DNA from: Dermanyssus gallinae
Taxonomy: Eukaryota; Arthropoda; Arachnida; Mesostigmata; Dermanyssidae
DNA: 64,000 bases
Assembly: GCA_003439945.1 (NCBI GenBank)
Contig: QVRM01006416.1
Location: forward strand, 1,522,501 to 1,586,500
Reading direction: 5' to 3'
Shown here one piece after another: positions 31,984 to 44,080 of the stretch; position 1 is the first letter of the stretch, and each line of letters begins with the position of its first letter. The position numbers and the translations under genes were made by a program. Under the pieces are notes generated by a model. It was not told the origin of the DNA, ran no database searches, and was given only the letters and a program-made list of their open reading frames with translations.

Positions 31984-34868
31984 GGCAGGTTTTTCTCTGA
32001 TGATCCGGTCGAGGTATGACGCTCCTTCTCTCCATGATTGGCCTGACGTCAACATCGGTGTTATGATCGTTTTAACGTCAGCTCCAGCTAGTACATATTT
32101 GGAGGTCTGCCTGAGGTTCGAGAGCCTTGGGCATCCTGCGACCGTGTGGTCCACGTCGTCAGGTTCCCCAGTTGTGCACAAAACACAGATGTCTGAGTGA
32201 GACTTACCTATTCTCATCATGTAAGTTTCGAATTGGCCGTTGTACCATTCATGTAAATCACTGACGAGGTGGCGGGTCCAGCCCGCGCGTGAGGTTAGGG
32301 CACGCCATTCCTCCGCCCAAGTCTGCATCGTCGCCTCCCTTGCTTCGTTGTAGTCAGTATATCCGTCCCTTCGCTTGGTGCTCTTGTCCTGCCAGGAGGT
32401 CCCATGGGAGCATTCTGGCTAGTATTAGCGCAGCCTCCGTGCTGACGGTTCTATACACTCTGCTGACACGTATCGCGATTGATCTTTGAGCCGACCTAAG
32501 GAGCTGCCTGTTGCTGATCGTGTGGAGGGCCATGTCAGCCTACACTGACGCTGCGTATAGTGCCGTGGACTCCGCCGCCGACGGTATCAATATTCTCTTC
32601 TCCAAATCCGCGCCTCCCGATCGAGGCAGGATTTTAGCCATTGCCCTAGCGATTGTATGCACTTTTTTTGATATGGCCAAGATGTGAGCGCGGCCCGTAA
32701 GGCCGGAATCGAGAGTGACTCCTAGATATTTTGCCGTTTTCGACAGCATGATAGCGTGGCCGTCCAATGTCAAGTGAATGCCGCGGGTGCGTTTGCGACC
32801 TGACAGGTAGATTGCCTCAGTTTTTTCTGGGGCCAGCTGAAGGTTGTTTTGTGCCATCCACCGAAAGACACAGCGCATGGCGTTGTTTGCTGTGGCCTCG
32901 AGTATGGTCTCATGGCGTGCTGTTATAATAAGTGCCAGGTCGTCTGCGTAAGCCAGCGTCTGTGCCCCTGGCGGAAGGTATGGCAGACGCAGAACATCGT
33001 CATATGCCAAATTCCACAGAGTTGGACCGAGTATAGACCCCTGTGGGACCCCGGCGGTGATACTAAACGTGCGTGTGAATGATGTGTCAACAGGTGGCGG
33101 TCACTCAGATAGGAAGAGATGATGCGAACCATATAAGGAGGTATATTTCGTCGTTCTATGGTCTCAAAAATGTTTGCCTAGTTGGCGCTGTTGAAGGCGT
33201 TTGTGACGTCAAGAAGTATCAGTAAAACAAACTTTCTGGTGTTGCGCGACGCCCTGGTGTCTTGTCTTGCTTTTTCCAGGATTTCCCCGATAGGGTCAAG
33301 TGTCGAGTGACCCTTGCGGAAACCATGTTGGTTAGATGCCAAACCTTCTGTGTCTTCTATAGCCTTCGTGAGACGCTCTTGGATGATGTTTTCAAAAAGC
33401 TTGCCAATAGTGTCTAGGAGCAAATTGGTCTGTAGGTTTCTAGGGTGTGCTTGGGAATCAGGGCTAGAAAGGAGGTCTTCCAGGCAGGTGGGAAGAACCT
33501 CTCCCGGAGGAGATGGGTCGCGGTATCTACGACGATTTTTGGATGCTCTCTTGCCATATGCCGGATCACCCCAGGAGGGACACCGTCAGGACCCGGTGCT
33601 TTGCCAGGGGCGAGGCGCTCGGCTGCCTGAAGGACCTCGTTCTCTGTGACAGGCGGAATGTCTGCTGGGTCTATATTGGTATAAGTTACTGAAGGGCGAG
33701 GAGAATGCGACGGGAAGAGTTTCTTGACTTGGCGGAGAGTTTCTTCTTGTGTTAGAGGGGGTGGAGATGTCTTGAGTTTTTCCCGGACTATCCGATAAGG
33801 AATTCCCCAGGGATCATGTTGTACAAGATCGATTAGAGCCCTTCAACATTCCCGTTTCGCTGTCCTGATCTTTTGGCGAAGAGTTTTTCTGGCTGTTCGG
33901 TATATGTCTAGTAGTGTATCCTCCCGGGCCAAGGCAATATGAAATATGTGCTCGTGCTCACCGTTTCGGCGTCTTCTCGCAAGCCAGGTTCGAGCCCTCG
34001 TCAGGGTGCGCTTGGTACGTATGCATGCTGAGCGGGCCTCTTTTATGTCGGATGTCCACCATGGCTGTGGGGAGCGTCTACCAGTGCGGCGACGCGGCGG
34101 GCCGCCTGCGGCCCTGCACGCCTTTATTACTATTAGCGTTAGGTCTTCCGGAGAGGGTTGGGAGTCTTGATGCATGTTGAGTCGTGCAGCTATGTAGAGT
34201 TTGAGCTTGTTGATGTCTAGATGTCTCATCTGTCAAGTTTTTCGGCTCGAGAGTGGCTGTCTAGGTGCCCCGTCGTAATCGAAGACTATGTATTGAGGGT
34301 CACTGAGCGTTTCGGCGTCTGTGACGACTCTCCATCTGTTAATCAGACAAAGGGAAGCATTGTTGGTAAGTGTGAGATCAATGAATGACTCTTGTCGACC
34401 TCGGACGAATGTCGGAATGTTCCCGTCGTTAATTACTGAGAGATCCGAGATGGCCAGCCAGTCCAGTAGTAGGAGGCCCCGGGACGTGGGAGCGCGGGAG
34501 CCCCATAGAGGATGTGCCGCGTTGAAGTCACCTGTCAGAAGTAGTTGGTGGGGGTTGAGAGATGTAGTGAGATCAGTGAGTGATGCGAGGTAGTCGTTAA
34601 ATTCCTCTAGTGTGCGGTTTGGTGAGAAATAGCAGGAGAGAACATATGAGCCGCTGCCTAGGTGAATCCATGAGCACCCAGAGCAAGCCCCGTTGCCCGA
34701 GACGGAGACCTTTGGGTCCTGTCCCGTCCACCATATTGCTGTGTCTGCTGCGGAATCAGCATAATGGTTTGCTCGTGTTGATGCAATATTAACATTGGGC
34801 TCTGACATAAGGCATAAGGATATCTGGTTTTCCTGTACGTACACGTTAAGAGCGTCATTAGCAATCAG
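31984..34868 (-). mobile_element. R1/LOA-like non-LTR retrotransposon, 5'-truncated and inactivated
   Basis: Minus-strand remains of ORF2 in order. The endonuclease (34844-34233) has LLTGDFNAAHPLWGS and SFIDLTL, but SDP in place of the catalytic SDH. A linker (34229-33843) carries PQPWWTSDIKEAR. The reverse transcriptase (33840-32540) has APGPDGVP, GFRKGHST, motif A LLDVTNAFN, motif B TAGVPQGSILGP and motif C YADD. The C-terminal zinc finger CVLCTT..DDVDHTVAGCP is at 32230-32150, with the stop near 31984. The reading is broken by TGA after AKREC and TAG after FNSAN, both where tryptophan is expected, and by a frameshift near 33065. There is no ORF1; the element stops at about 34870, next to (TA)n at 34986. 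The zinc finger and linker suggest the R1/LOA group. It is dead as an autonomous element. Confidence 0.9.
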
Positions 34869-34984
34869 GCGCTACATAAGTGTAGTTAGATGTCATGCGA
34901 ATAGATACTTACATACATTTGCGTACATCCACAGACTTTATCTGATTCATAGCTCGGAACTATTGATTGTTTACTAAGAATACA

Positions 34985-35035
<51 letters not shown>

Positions 35036-37020
35036 AAAGAATAAATGCATATATAAAAAGAAATGCAAAGATAACTAGACACACGTCTTACGACGGGCCT
35101 GACGAGCTGACACTGCCAACTGCCTGGTTGTGGGGAATCACAGCCCAGTTGTCGTTAGCCTGGGCGTTTTTTGTTTGTTCGAGTCGCGTGTGCATGTTAG
35201 TGTAGAGCATTTTTAGCGCCTACACCGCTAGTCTCGAAGGTCTCGAAGGTCGGGAGATAAAATACACGCCGGCCACACCACCAATCAATCTCGTTGGCCG
35301 GCTCGGCGTCTGGTTCATTTTCGCCTGCAGCCGGCCGTCGTCGTCGTCTTGCTCGTTGAGTCGATTCAGTCGTCGTTCAGCAAGGTGTTCCTCCCCGAAT
35401 GCGCTCAGTGCACTCAGGGAACACGCAGTCTGAAGTTCGGGCCAGCCGGTCAGCTTAAGACAGATCAAATAATAACGACCTCACAACGACGCTGCGAAGA
35501 TAACGCGCGTGACGCTGTCGTCGTCGTTGTCGTCGTCGCTCGTGAACCGAGGTTTAAGGTTTGAGCAGGTTGCTATTCAAACCTGTTCATGTAGCTGCTG
35601 CTGCCGCTGCCGAGGTCGGCGCCGTCATCGTTATTTGCGCCTGTTTGCCTCGTTCGACATTTACCACCATTCAACGCTCGTGGTGGTTTGAAGTTTGAAG
35701 TGCCCACGCCCATGAAGCAGCTGGTGGCCTTCATGAAGCTGCGGGCGGTGGTTTTCGGACCTCGGACTTGATGACGATGACAGTTGCCTCCCTCACTTCA
35801 CCGACAGACAGACCGGTCGACCGATAAATAGATAGACGCACAGTGAGACCAACCGACCGACAACTAGACGCTAAGACGAGACGCGTGATGAGTGGGCAGT
35901 GAACTCGATCAGCAGTGAAGTGCAGACGTTCTCGCTGATGCTGACGATGGACGATAGACGATTGCGCTAAACTATTGCGTGCGTATATATCATACAAAAG
36001 TCATCGAGGTGTCAACAGCAGCAATAACAACAACAACAACAACAAGAACAACAACAAGAACAACAATAACAACAACAACAGCAAACAATACATGATCGAA
36101 CTGACCACGGCGTGTACCGTCATTTTTTGCTGAACGATCGTCCCCGACCAGCATCAACATCACCATCACCACTACCACCACCACCACCACCTGACCACCC
36201 ACGAAACAGCTGACGCAAACCATTATGCTGCCACACCCCTTTGAGTTGCCGCTTATCTCGTGACACTCACTAACCGATCGGGTCCGAAGCCAGCCAGCTT
36301 TCGTGTGCCAACAGCTCGAGATAGCTGACGAGTTTGAAAAAAGACAACAACGTCGAAATTTCGAAAGCACCCGAAATAATGACACTCATATCATGACAAA
36401 CAGAACCGAACAACTGCAGTGTCTGAGGTTTAAGCGGTCAAAGCTTTCGACGAAGGTTTTAGCCCCTAACTAACAGCTATACTAGTACAAAATGTTGTCC
36501 GTTCCTGGCTGTGTTTTGAAGGTGCCGATTTAGCTAGCGCCAAGGAAAACATACCTGGCCCGTCGACATGTCTTGAAGGATATATTTGTTAGGTGCACGT
36601 TAAACATCGCTTAGGTTTCTCACAGCTCAGCAACAGTGTCGCCACTATACAGAAACATACTTGCTAGACAGGTTAGAGTAAATTAGTCTAGTTTTTGCCA
36701 CTGGCGTTGACAGAAACGGCGAAGCATAGTAGTAGTAGTGGAAATGCTTACGAAGCTCAGGCCCCGCAATAGGCCATACGCGGTAAGAAGCCACGGTCGG
36801 GAAAGGACACTTGATGCAGAAATGGTTATGAGGGTACGGAGAGGTTCTGCCAGAAAAGATTGGCATTGAACAGTATGAACCCAAACAAGCGAGTCGACGG
36901 GATGGCCGGTGGATCCATGCTGTTGTGATGAAGAAGTTTGAGCACTTTCGTTGAAGCGCAAAAATTCTTCTTTCTCCTCCCCGACTCTTTCCTGGTTGTC
37001 CTTGTCAGTTCGAAGGTTGA
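34869..37020. other. Gap rich in triplet repeats, no gene recognised
   Basis: (TA)n at 34986-35033; GTC/CTG-rich sequence around 35510-35640; (CAA)n and (ACC)n runs at about 36010-36195. Open frames through these runs are low-complexity. Such runs elsewhere in this window lie near gene starts, but no coding exon could be supported here. Confidence 0.45.
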
Positions 37021-37022
37021 CG

Positions 37023-37150
37023 TTTTTTTTTCCACATTTACCTTGTCTAAATTGGAAACCATGCAAACCAATTTAAGAGTGGCCGGTCTGGGTCTCGAAC
37101 CCAGTCCTCCCGAATGCAAGGCAAAGGCTTTGCCACTAAGCCACCTTGCT
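37023..37150 (-). repeat. tRNA-derived SINE, family B, copy 2
   Basis: Read on the minus strand: A box GGTGGCTTAGTGGCAAAG, CCTTGCATTCGGGAGG, B box GGGTTCGAGACCC, body AATTGGTTTGCATGGTTTCC and GACAAGGTAAATGTGG, ending in a run of 9 A. The head is tRNA-like and the A tail marks the 3' end. Confidence 0.85.
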
Positions 37151-37929
37151 CGGTCTAGTCTGTTCGCTTGATTATTATGGCTCATTATTATCCCCAATTG
37201 AGCCTTTACTGACTGTTCCAGCCAGGATTTTAATCTGGAGCTCAAAATCATTTGCTGTAATTCAGTACCGAGGGCGCCACTCAGTGTGCACACGAGAGCA
37301 TACTTTCGAAAATCGAGTGTGCGACTTTATTCTTCTTATTAACACTGCGGAATATCGGTTAGCCATAAAATGTATAACATCGATTAAATGTATACCTACT
37401 GTAATCTCTGGTGACTTGTCTAGATTTCAAATTCGACTTTTTTTCGTTATGAACGTAATTTTTATAAACGTATATATATTTATTTACAATGCACCGCCGA
37501 TAAAAATTCTTGTTTGTCCTCAACAGGATTCACACGTAGCATTAACTAGGCAAGAAAAGGTAATGCATTAATTTAATAGAAATCGTCATTATTGTGCATG
37601 ATTAATTGCACCGTTCGTGAGATCTATACTCAGACCTTATGCTGTATATATTTAACATCTACAATATTGCTTATATTTTTAGTATTGCTCGAGTATCGGT
37701 GACCACTCAACATCATCTTGGCGTTGCCTCTCTGTGGTTCCAACGACACCCTCTATCGGAGGAACGCGGTCGATCTTGGCTCCGCTGTGTCTCAAAAAGC
37801 TCTTTCTTCAGTTTCAGTACGTCTTTGCCCCAAACGCCAGGTGACTCAAGAGCAAACGCCACTACAATTATAATGATAATAAAAAATTGTGCAAAATAAT
37901 AATCAATACGAAGGTGACGTCCTACGCCA

Positions 37930-38950
37930 ACGACTAATTACGGTTTTATTCCCAGCTGGACAGGCCATTCGGTCGAGGCCTGTAGTATTTCTGCAGTGCA
38001 CTAGGCTCCAGGGTGACGCGACAGCCGGCTTGTCTAAAAGCGCGCCCGAGAATGCCATTGATAGCATCGTGGAGGCCCTGCGTAAGCTTAATGCAACTAA
38101 GCCCGGGGCGCCGTTCCACCGCATGGACATTCCTTTCTCTGAAGCATGGCAATACCAAGTTTAAGACTGAGCCCACTGGCGGCACGGAACTGGTCGTCGG
38201 CCAGCTTACTGCCGACCAGCTCGGATGGAAGCACGTGGAGCCACGCTTTGGTGGCGTTCAATGAGACCGCTTTCAGTGTAATATCCTCTACATCTAACTC
38301 GCATGCCGACAAAATAGTTAAATGGGTAGCCTGGAAGGGCGATTTGGTTCCACCACTTCTGTCTAGTGACCTGTTCCTCAGAAGGACGATCGTACTGTGA
38401 TGCGCATCCCAAACCCGAATGGCGTCTTGTTGGTGGCTGATGAGTCAGTAGTGGCTGCCTGCGGAGGCGCAGCTCAGTAACAAGGTAAGGAAAGCAGGCA
38501 AGGCAAGATCCGTGATCGAGCGAATGCCCATTATACTCAGCCGAACCGTTAGGCTTGTCTGCGTCCATGCCTTGTCCTCGAGCGCCAGGTCAAGGATGTT
38601 TTCCAAGGCTCTACTTACCCGGCCGTCGAGATCTGAAGTTTCTGACGGCAGAAGGCAGTCAGGTAAATGTCCGGGAGCTTGCTGTTGAATTCCACGGTCA
38701 CCTGCTATCTTCTTCGTTTTCGAAGCCCTGTACGAATAGCTCGCTTTTAGGTGCCATTCCCTCCACGGTGTTGTTGGCCGGTCCATGGATGGCAGAACCG
38801 AAGGTGGGGGTGGCAGACCTGTGTGCATTGTTGCACTGCCTTTTCTTTCTTCCGGATCATGTCGGCTGCGCCAGTTGTAGTGTCTAGCCACCCCCATGAC
38901 TGGCCGGCGACCGTTACGAGTTCGCCAGTCTTTCGCTCAAACAACACACG
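37930..38950 (-). mobile_element. Retroelement family R, copy A (decayed)
   Basis: Minus-strand fragments: VTVEFNSKLPDIYL near 38680, LDGRVSRALENILDL near 38590, FRAASGLSL..ECPCG near 38150, then HDAINGILGRAF, RVTLEPSALQK and RPNGLSSWE down to 37946. It matches copy B (48.9-49.85 kb) segment by segment but in the opposite orientation, with many indels. In both, the coding is a reverse transcriptase C-terminal region followed by a Cys-rich and PD-type nuclease-like segment. Confidence 0.7.
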
Positions 38951-39305
38951 TCCTCTGTCTGACTCGCACCAACGACTACTGACTCATTTATTCTCATGCC
39001 TTCTTATATAGTCACAGATTGCCCGCGCATTTAGAGTTCCCGCGTCTTCGCTAGTAGGGTGGCGGCATCTTCTATTTGGCGCCATGTATCTAGCTTGCTT
39101 CGGCATTCTATCCAAGCGACGCTGTCTATGCTCGCGCTGCTTAACGGACACTGCTATCCTACAATTCTTATAATCGATTTTAAGAGGTAACATTATCGTT
39201 GTTTTCGAGAAACGTGCGAGCTGTGTGAATAATTATTTTGTTTTATTATTATTAACACCCAAACTGGGTAAATGTGTTTATTTTTTATTTTTTTATTTTT
39301 TAAAG

Positions 39306-39413
<108 letters not shown>

Positions 39414-39479
39414 TTTATTTCGCAATAACATTGCATTTCAAGATGGTTCATAATTTCAATACAATGTAAAAAAATGTAA

Positions 39480-39857
39480 ACCTAACCGTCGGGCATACCG
39501 CAGCGTGGTATCGATCACATTTGCTCCAGCATTGTTTGCATTGACACTCATCCTGTGGTTCAGGAAAACCCTCCACGTTGCACAGAACGTGATGAAATCC
39601 GTGAGCTGCAAAGGCCGTAGTTAGATGTCGATCTTTTACCCCGCTACCCTGCCATTCAGTGCTTGTCATTGCTGCTGTTCCATAAATACCTATGTCCACC
39701 TCACTAATTTTGGTTTTCCAGTTCTGCATATAAACTTCAAAGGCGCACGTTTTCGTCAGACTACATCGTTTGTGTAGGTCTTCCGTCAGCAGCGGGCCAC
39801 CCTCCAAGACGTGAACAATTCTATTTCTGCATGTATTCGAAAGCGCAAAAACCCTCT
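39480..39857 (-). CDS. Candidate exon of an unknown cysteine-rich protein
   Basis: An open minus-strand frame bounded by an acceptor-like CTTTTTAAAG/AGG (about 39858) and a donor-like CCGACG/GTTAGG (about 39488). It reads from ALSNTCRNRIVHVLEGG through LHKRCSLTKTCAFEVYMQNW and EWQGSGVKDRHLTTAFAAHG to VEGFPEPQDECQCKQCW and KCDRYHAAVCP. Nine or so cysteines and little low complexity give it a protein-like composition. No homologue is recognised and no partner exon was found. It could be an exon of an unseen gene or part of a mobile element. Confidence 0.3.
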
Positions 39858-39909
39858 TTAAAAAGAAAAACCTCACTACATCAATTAAACGCAATTTTCC
39901 TACTCCCAA

Positions 39910-41049
39910 CTTATCTTATATTAGTGGAATGCCTTATGTGGCTATGGGTGCTATCTGTATCCCGAAAAGAGCAATTGCTGCATGTAAGTGTGTGAATAAT
40001 TATTTCGAAGGTCTTTGTAGCCAATCTACGCAGAGTGCAGCCAACGGCTATGTGTCGGTTTTATCCCGTTATATATGCATAAATCATATCAATATATTTT
40101 TAGCTGAAGATTTTTTATGATATTTGAACTGATAGATGCACGATGAACACTACGCGTCGTTTTTAATACCACGGAAGTGCTGAACTGATAAACCCACAAA
40201 AATCCTTTGGTCTTTTTTGTCTATTTTTGGGTGTGGCCGCAGGACTGCCTTCTCGAGGTTACTTAACCTGGCCACTTTACTTTGCCATTGAGTCTGCTAG
40301 AATTTGTGGGATGGTTCTTTTCGTATTAAAAACTAATTTTGCGAATGTTCTTATCATACACAGGCCTGGGCATGTTAGGGGATTTCTGAGTTCTCCTGAG
40401 GCATAAAGAAAACCCAGCTTTGCTAATGCGGTGTAGGTATCGCTAAAATCAGCCACAGAAATCCGTTAGCAGTTTCCGGAGTGGCTAGGGGAGCGAGTAC
40501 TGTTTAAAGTTGTACAATTTTCTCGAGATCAGGGAGTATTTATTTTGCCCAGCGTCCAGCCTGGCCCGGCTGGCTCCATTTGTCTAGGGTATCTGTCTTG
40601 CTGGTTAGTAGTCCCTGCGTTGGAAGGTCAATTGAAGGTAATTTTCTTAATTTAAACTGACGCTACTTATTTACTTTTAGGTTCTAGGAAATCTTTTTAG
40701 AGGCGACTTGTATGGCTGCGGTAAACACTATGCAAATTGCCCGTGCAATGTTGAGCGCCGCAGGCATTGTTGAGAAAGCGGTATGTTTTAGCCCTAGCAA
40801 TCGTACGACTCTCCTTCGGCACATAGCATGAAGCATTCTACTCATCATCACATTTATCTCACTTGAATTAAGTATGCATATAACCTTGCCACGTGTACAG
40901 TTGTCAGCTGCTCTCTTCATGTTATTCGCGAGAGGCAGTGCAGTGAAGTCTTCGCAAGGGCCAGGCAGCCAGACGCATGATACTTCATACCGCCATCACC
41001 CGCTTCGACAAAGTAATGAGGGCAACAAAGTGATTGAGTCCAAAATAAA
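39910..41049. other. Gap, no gene recognised
   Basis: AT-rich sequence without recognised coding, RNA or repeat content. A 78-codon open frame at 40684-40920 (-) has no known relatives that I can name. Confidence 0.4.
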
Positions 41050-41962
41050 CTAGGAAACAACAAGTAGCAAGAATCAGAGAGATTGAGGGAGATAAGAGAG
41101 ACCTGGCGGAGAAAGTGCAGGGTTTTCTAAAGATAGAGCAGAAATAGACGCGAGTCTGTAAGAGTTAAAAAGCCTAGGAGACAGGTGTAACCCCAGGGCA
41201 GAGATTATCGCGGAGAAACTAGAATTTCTGAGAGAGCAACAATTAAAATGGCCTTTCAGGAGATTCGTGCCACAAAACCCCTCAAATCGGGCGAGGCACG
41301 ATGCAAAGTCGGCCGAAAGAAGGTAGAACACGGGCATCTACAAAGCACATCGATGATCGCCTAAACAGGAGCGCTGGTAGACCTCATCGAACTGATCAAA
41401 GAAGCACGGTCTCAGCCTGTATTAAAGAGCACATGTTTCTCCTTGGACAGCACAACCTCTGAAAAGAGATCATCAGAGCAGTGCTTCTCACCAATGCATC
41501 AAAGAAAGAAGATAAGGCGATGCCAAAAAGTGGCCGGGCAGTTTCCGTTAGCCGAAAAAACTTCCACCCTGCGGGTGGAAAGAGTTGACGTTGTTTGCCT
41601 AAAATTTGTGTGAATCGCTCACTTTATATGTTATACGTGTCCGGTAGAGGGACACGTAGCCAACAAATGCAAGAACAGAAAGGCCGTTACAAAGAAATGT
41701 TACAGAGGGCAAGGAGGGTCACTTTACTAGTGACTGCAAACAAGAAACCCTCAGCTGCTACATTTGCGGTAAGAAGGGTCACCAAGCTCAGTCGACCGCA
41801 AGCTCCCTACACCTCAGCGTACTGCGGACAAAACTAGAGGACAAAAGATAGACTAGCAAACGCAATACAAAGTCTACGGCGGACAACGTGAATCCGGAGA
41901 GACCACGGAAGCAATCTGAAGCAAGCACTACAAAAATACCCTATGACTGGAAGTAACAGGGA

Positions 41963-42018
41963 CCTAGAGGTGCGGCAAATGAACTGACCTGGGTCAGTTC
42001 ATTTGCCGCACCTCTAGG
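41963..42018. repeat. Near-continuous perfect palindrome, 27-bp arms
   Basis: CCTAGAGGTGCGGCAAATGA and seven more bases (41963-41989) are exactly reverse-complemented at 41992-42018 with only TG between. It lies between the gag-like zinc knuckles and the endonuclease remnant of the decayed retrotransposon. Confidence 0.95.
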
Positions 42019-42749
42019 GCAGAGACCCTTCTATACTTTTCTAAACGGAACAAAATAAGCGTAATCCAGGTCAATTATAATAGAAGCCGGACGGTCCACA
42101 ATATGGTCGTGAGATAGTGTGCCAAAAAGAAGGATAGACGTGGTCGTTTCGGCAAGCCAAACAAAAAGCTAGCAAAAAAGCTAATATTCTGATGTCGGGC
42201 TCCGCATTATACGACATTGGAATCACAGTCAATCAGACCCTAAAATTACAAAACATGGGTAGCGAACAACGGTTTTGCTGTATTGAAATAACACATATAG
42301 GGAGGATATACTCCTGCTCAGTAAGCCCCAGCTGTCTTCATGAGGAGTTGAAAAATCATTAGACCAGAAATCTCAAGGCGTTGCATTGCACTTGGTAGCT
42401 CTCGTAGGTAGCGCGGATGATCTTAAGTAGGGCGGCCCTGGTAGAAGAGATAATTCTGTATGAAAACTCGATTGGACCTCCAAATTGCTCTCGAAAAATG
42501 GAGCAAGTCGCTCTAGCCAAAACCCTAAGCAGCTTCAAGCCATCCTTGAGGATGTGTGCGCAAAAACCGCTATGATCAAGGGGCATCTAGTACATTCAGT
42601 AAAACCACCAAAGTACTGGTGGGCACAGGATATTGCAGATAGAAGCAGAGTACGCAGCAAAGCCAGACGGGCGCTGAAAAAGACCTATCGAGACGATAAA
42701 AAACGCAGACACAAGATATAAGAGAAGCAGATCAATCTTAAAGCGCGCT

Positions 42750-42880
42750 ATTGCTTTTTTGGTGAGTGGGAAAAATGCTTTTACGCACACCCAAAGCGGG
42801 AAGTGTGGGGCTCGACGCCGATGTTGTTGCATAATACCCACTAAAACCTCTCACCTAAACGGCCTCAGGAAGAGGCGAGG
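42750..42880 (+). repeat. Dispersed repeat 'GCACACCC', copy 2
   Basis: GTGGGAAAAATGCTTTTACGC, GTGTGGGGCTCGACGCCGATG and CCCACTAAAACC match copy 1 at 31.7 kb in order and orientation. It interrupts the decayed retrotransposon. Confidence 0.55.
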
Positions 42881-44080
42881 AGCTGGAACCATTCTTTAAT
42901 ACTACTTCAACCGCTTCAAGCGCGCTAGTGCTGACAGCAAAAACAAGTACTGGCAAAGGGTTCTAAAATGGGTTCAAGTGGGCCCATAAGAAAAACATAC
43001 AGGATTGTACCCGTTAACAGGAAAACCGCTGCTACGGCGGTCCTTGACGAACAGGAAACATCCTTGCCAAGCTGTTCCTGACTTACAACTCGCTTTAAAG
43101 GGCTCCCTAAGAGGATACAACGCCACAAAGAGTAGAAGACGAAATTCCGGAAATCCAACCGCTCGAGGTTCGCCGGCCAACAGACTCATATGGGAAAAGC
43201 GTCAGACCTTGATGGCGTTCTCCCAACTGAAGTTAAGCTTTTGTTCAAAGAGCACTCAAGCGCAGTCGTGGAAACATTTACCCACGCCCAAAAAAATGGG
43301 GGGGGGGTATCTGCCAATTCTGTTTATTTAGCGTTCTAGCTAAAGAGTATGAAACCATCATCGATGAAAGAAGGAGTGCAGACCCTAGTCAGCAGGACAG
43401 CTTGGCTTCGCAGATTGGTCCTAACGGCAATCCACACGGTCCTCAGTAGAGCCATACAGGTACGTTCACTCTCTTGGATGTGAAGAACACACCTTCAGCA
43501 GCCTACGCTAGAAGACAACCCTGGGCACGCTTGTTTGTAAAAAGGTACTGCCATATCCAATAAAGGTAATATCTATGTGCCTTCAAGAAAAGCTTGTTAC
43601 AAAGGGCAAAGGTTTCAAGTAGTTTTCTTGATGCCAGCTGGGAGATTACAATATATTTATTGAACCCCCAGAGACTCCTAAACCTTACTGAAGTTCTTTC
43701 TCCTTCAGCCTTCTTCCTCCGTAATATCGCTTCTTCCTCAAAATATTCATCCCATGTAGTAGCTGACACATCAAGGCACTAACTGATATCTCTGCGTAAT
43801 ACTAGCTTACCCCCTAACCTTATCAAAATGAAAAAAAGCGTCTCGCCCTTACACCACCATATCGTCAGCAAACAGCAGCACCGGTGTCCTGATATATACA
43901 CCTTTAGCCCTATTTGCCTGACATAGCCGCAAAACTGTTGTAGTCGCTGCCCCCGAGGAGCTGTTAAACTCCTTTTCGTCTGCATTGTTAACTCCATCTA
44001 GTATTAACATTTGAACTCAGTTTTTTTCCTTGTAACAAGGCCTTACTGCTGCGGAAACTGTCCTCAATGTTTGGAGCGTA

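Larger units (their letters stand above)
41050..43520 (+). mobile_element. Heavily decayed non-LTR retrotransposon with gag-like ORF1 (R1/LOA-like)
   Basis: Plus-strand remains in the order ORF1-ORF2. A coiled-coil-type segment (EIEGDKRDLAEKVQ) lies near 41075. Three CCHC knuckles at 41627-41800 read CYTCPVEGHVANKC (intact), CYRGQGG..FTSDC (one Cys lost) and CYICGKKGHQAQS (last Cys changed). An endonuclease start ISVIQVNYNRSRTVHNMV is at about 42055-42108, the linker PPKYWWAQDIADRSRV at 42607-42655, and reverse transcriptase fragments DGVLPTEVKLLFKEH and IHTVLSRAIQ at 43210-43460. Stops and frameshifts are frequent. A dispersed repeat (42.75 kb) has inserted between linker and polymerase, and a perfect palindrome sits before the endonuclease. 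Confidence 0.65.

Noticed and set aside
37077..37145. Possible genuine tRNA gene
   Set aside because: The head folds poorly as an acceptor stem, and the same unit with body and A tail occurs elsewhere, so it is a SINE.
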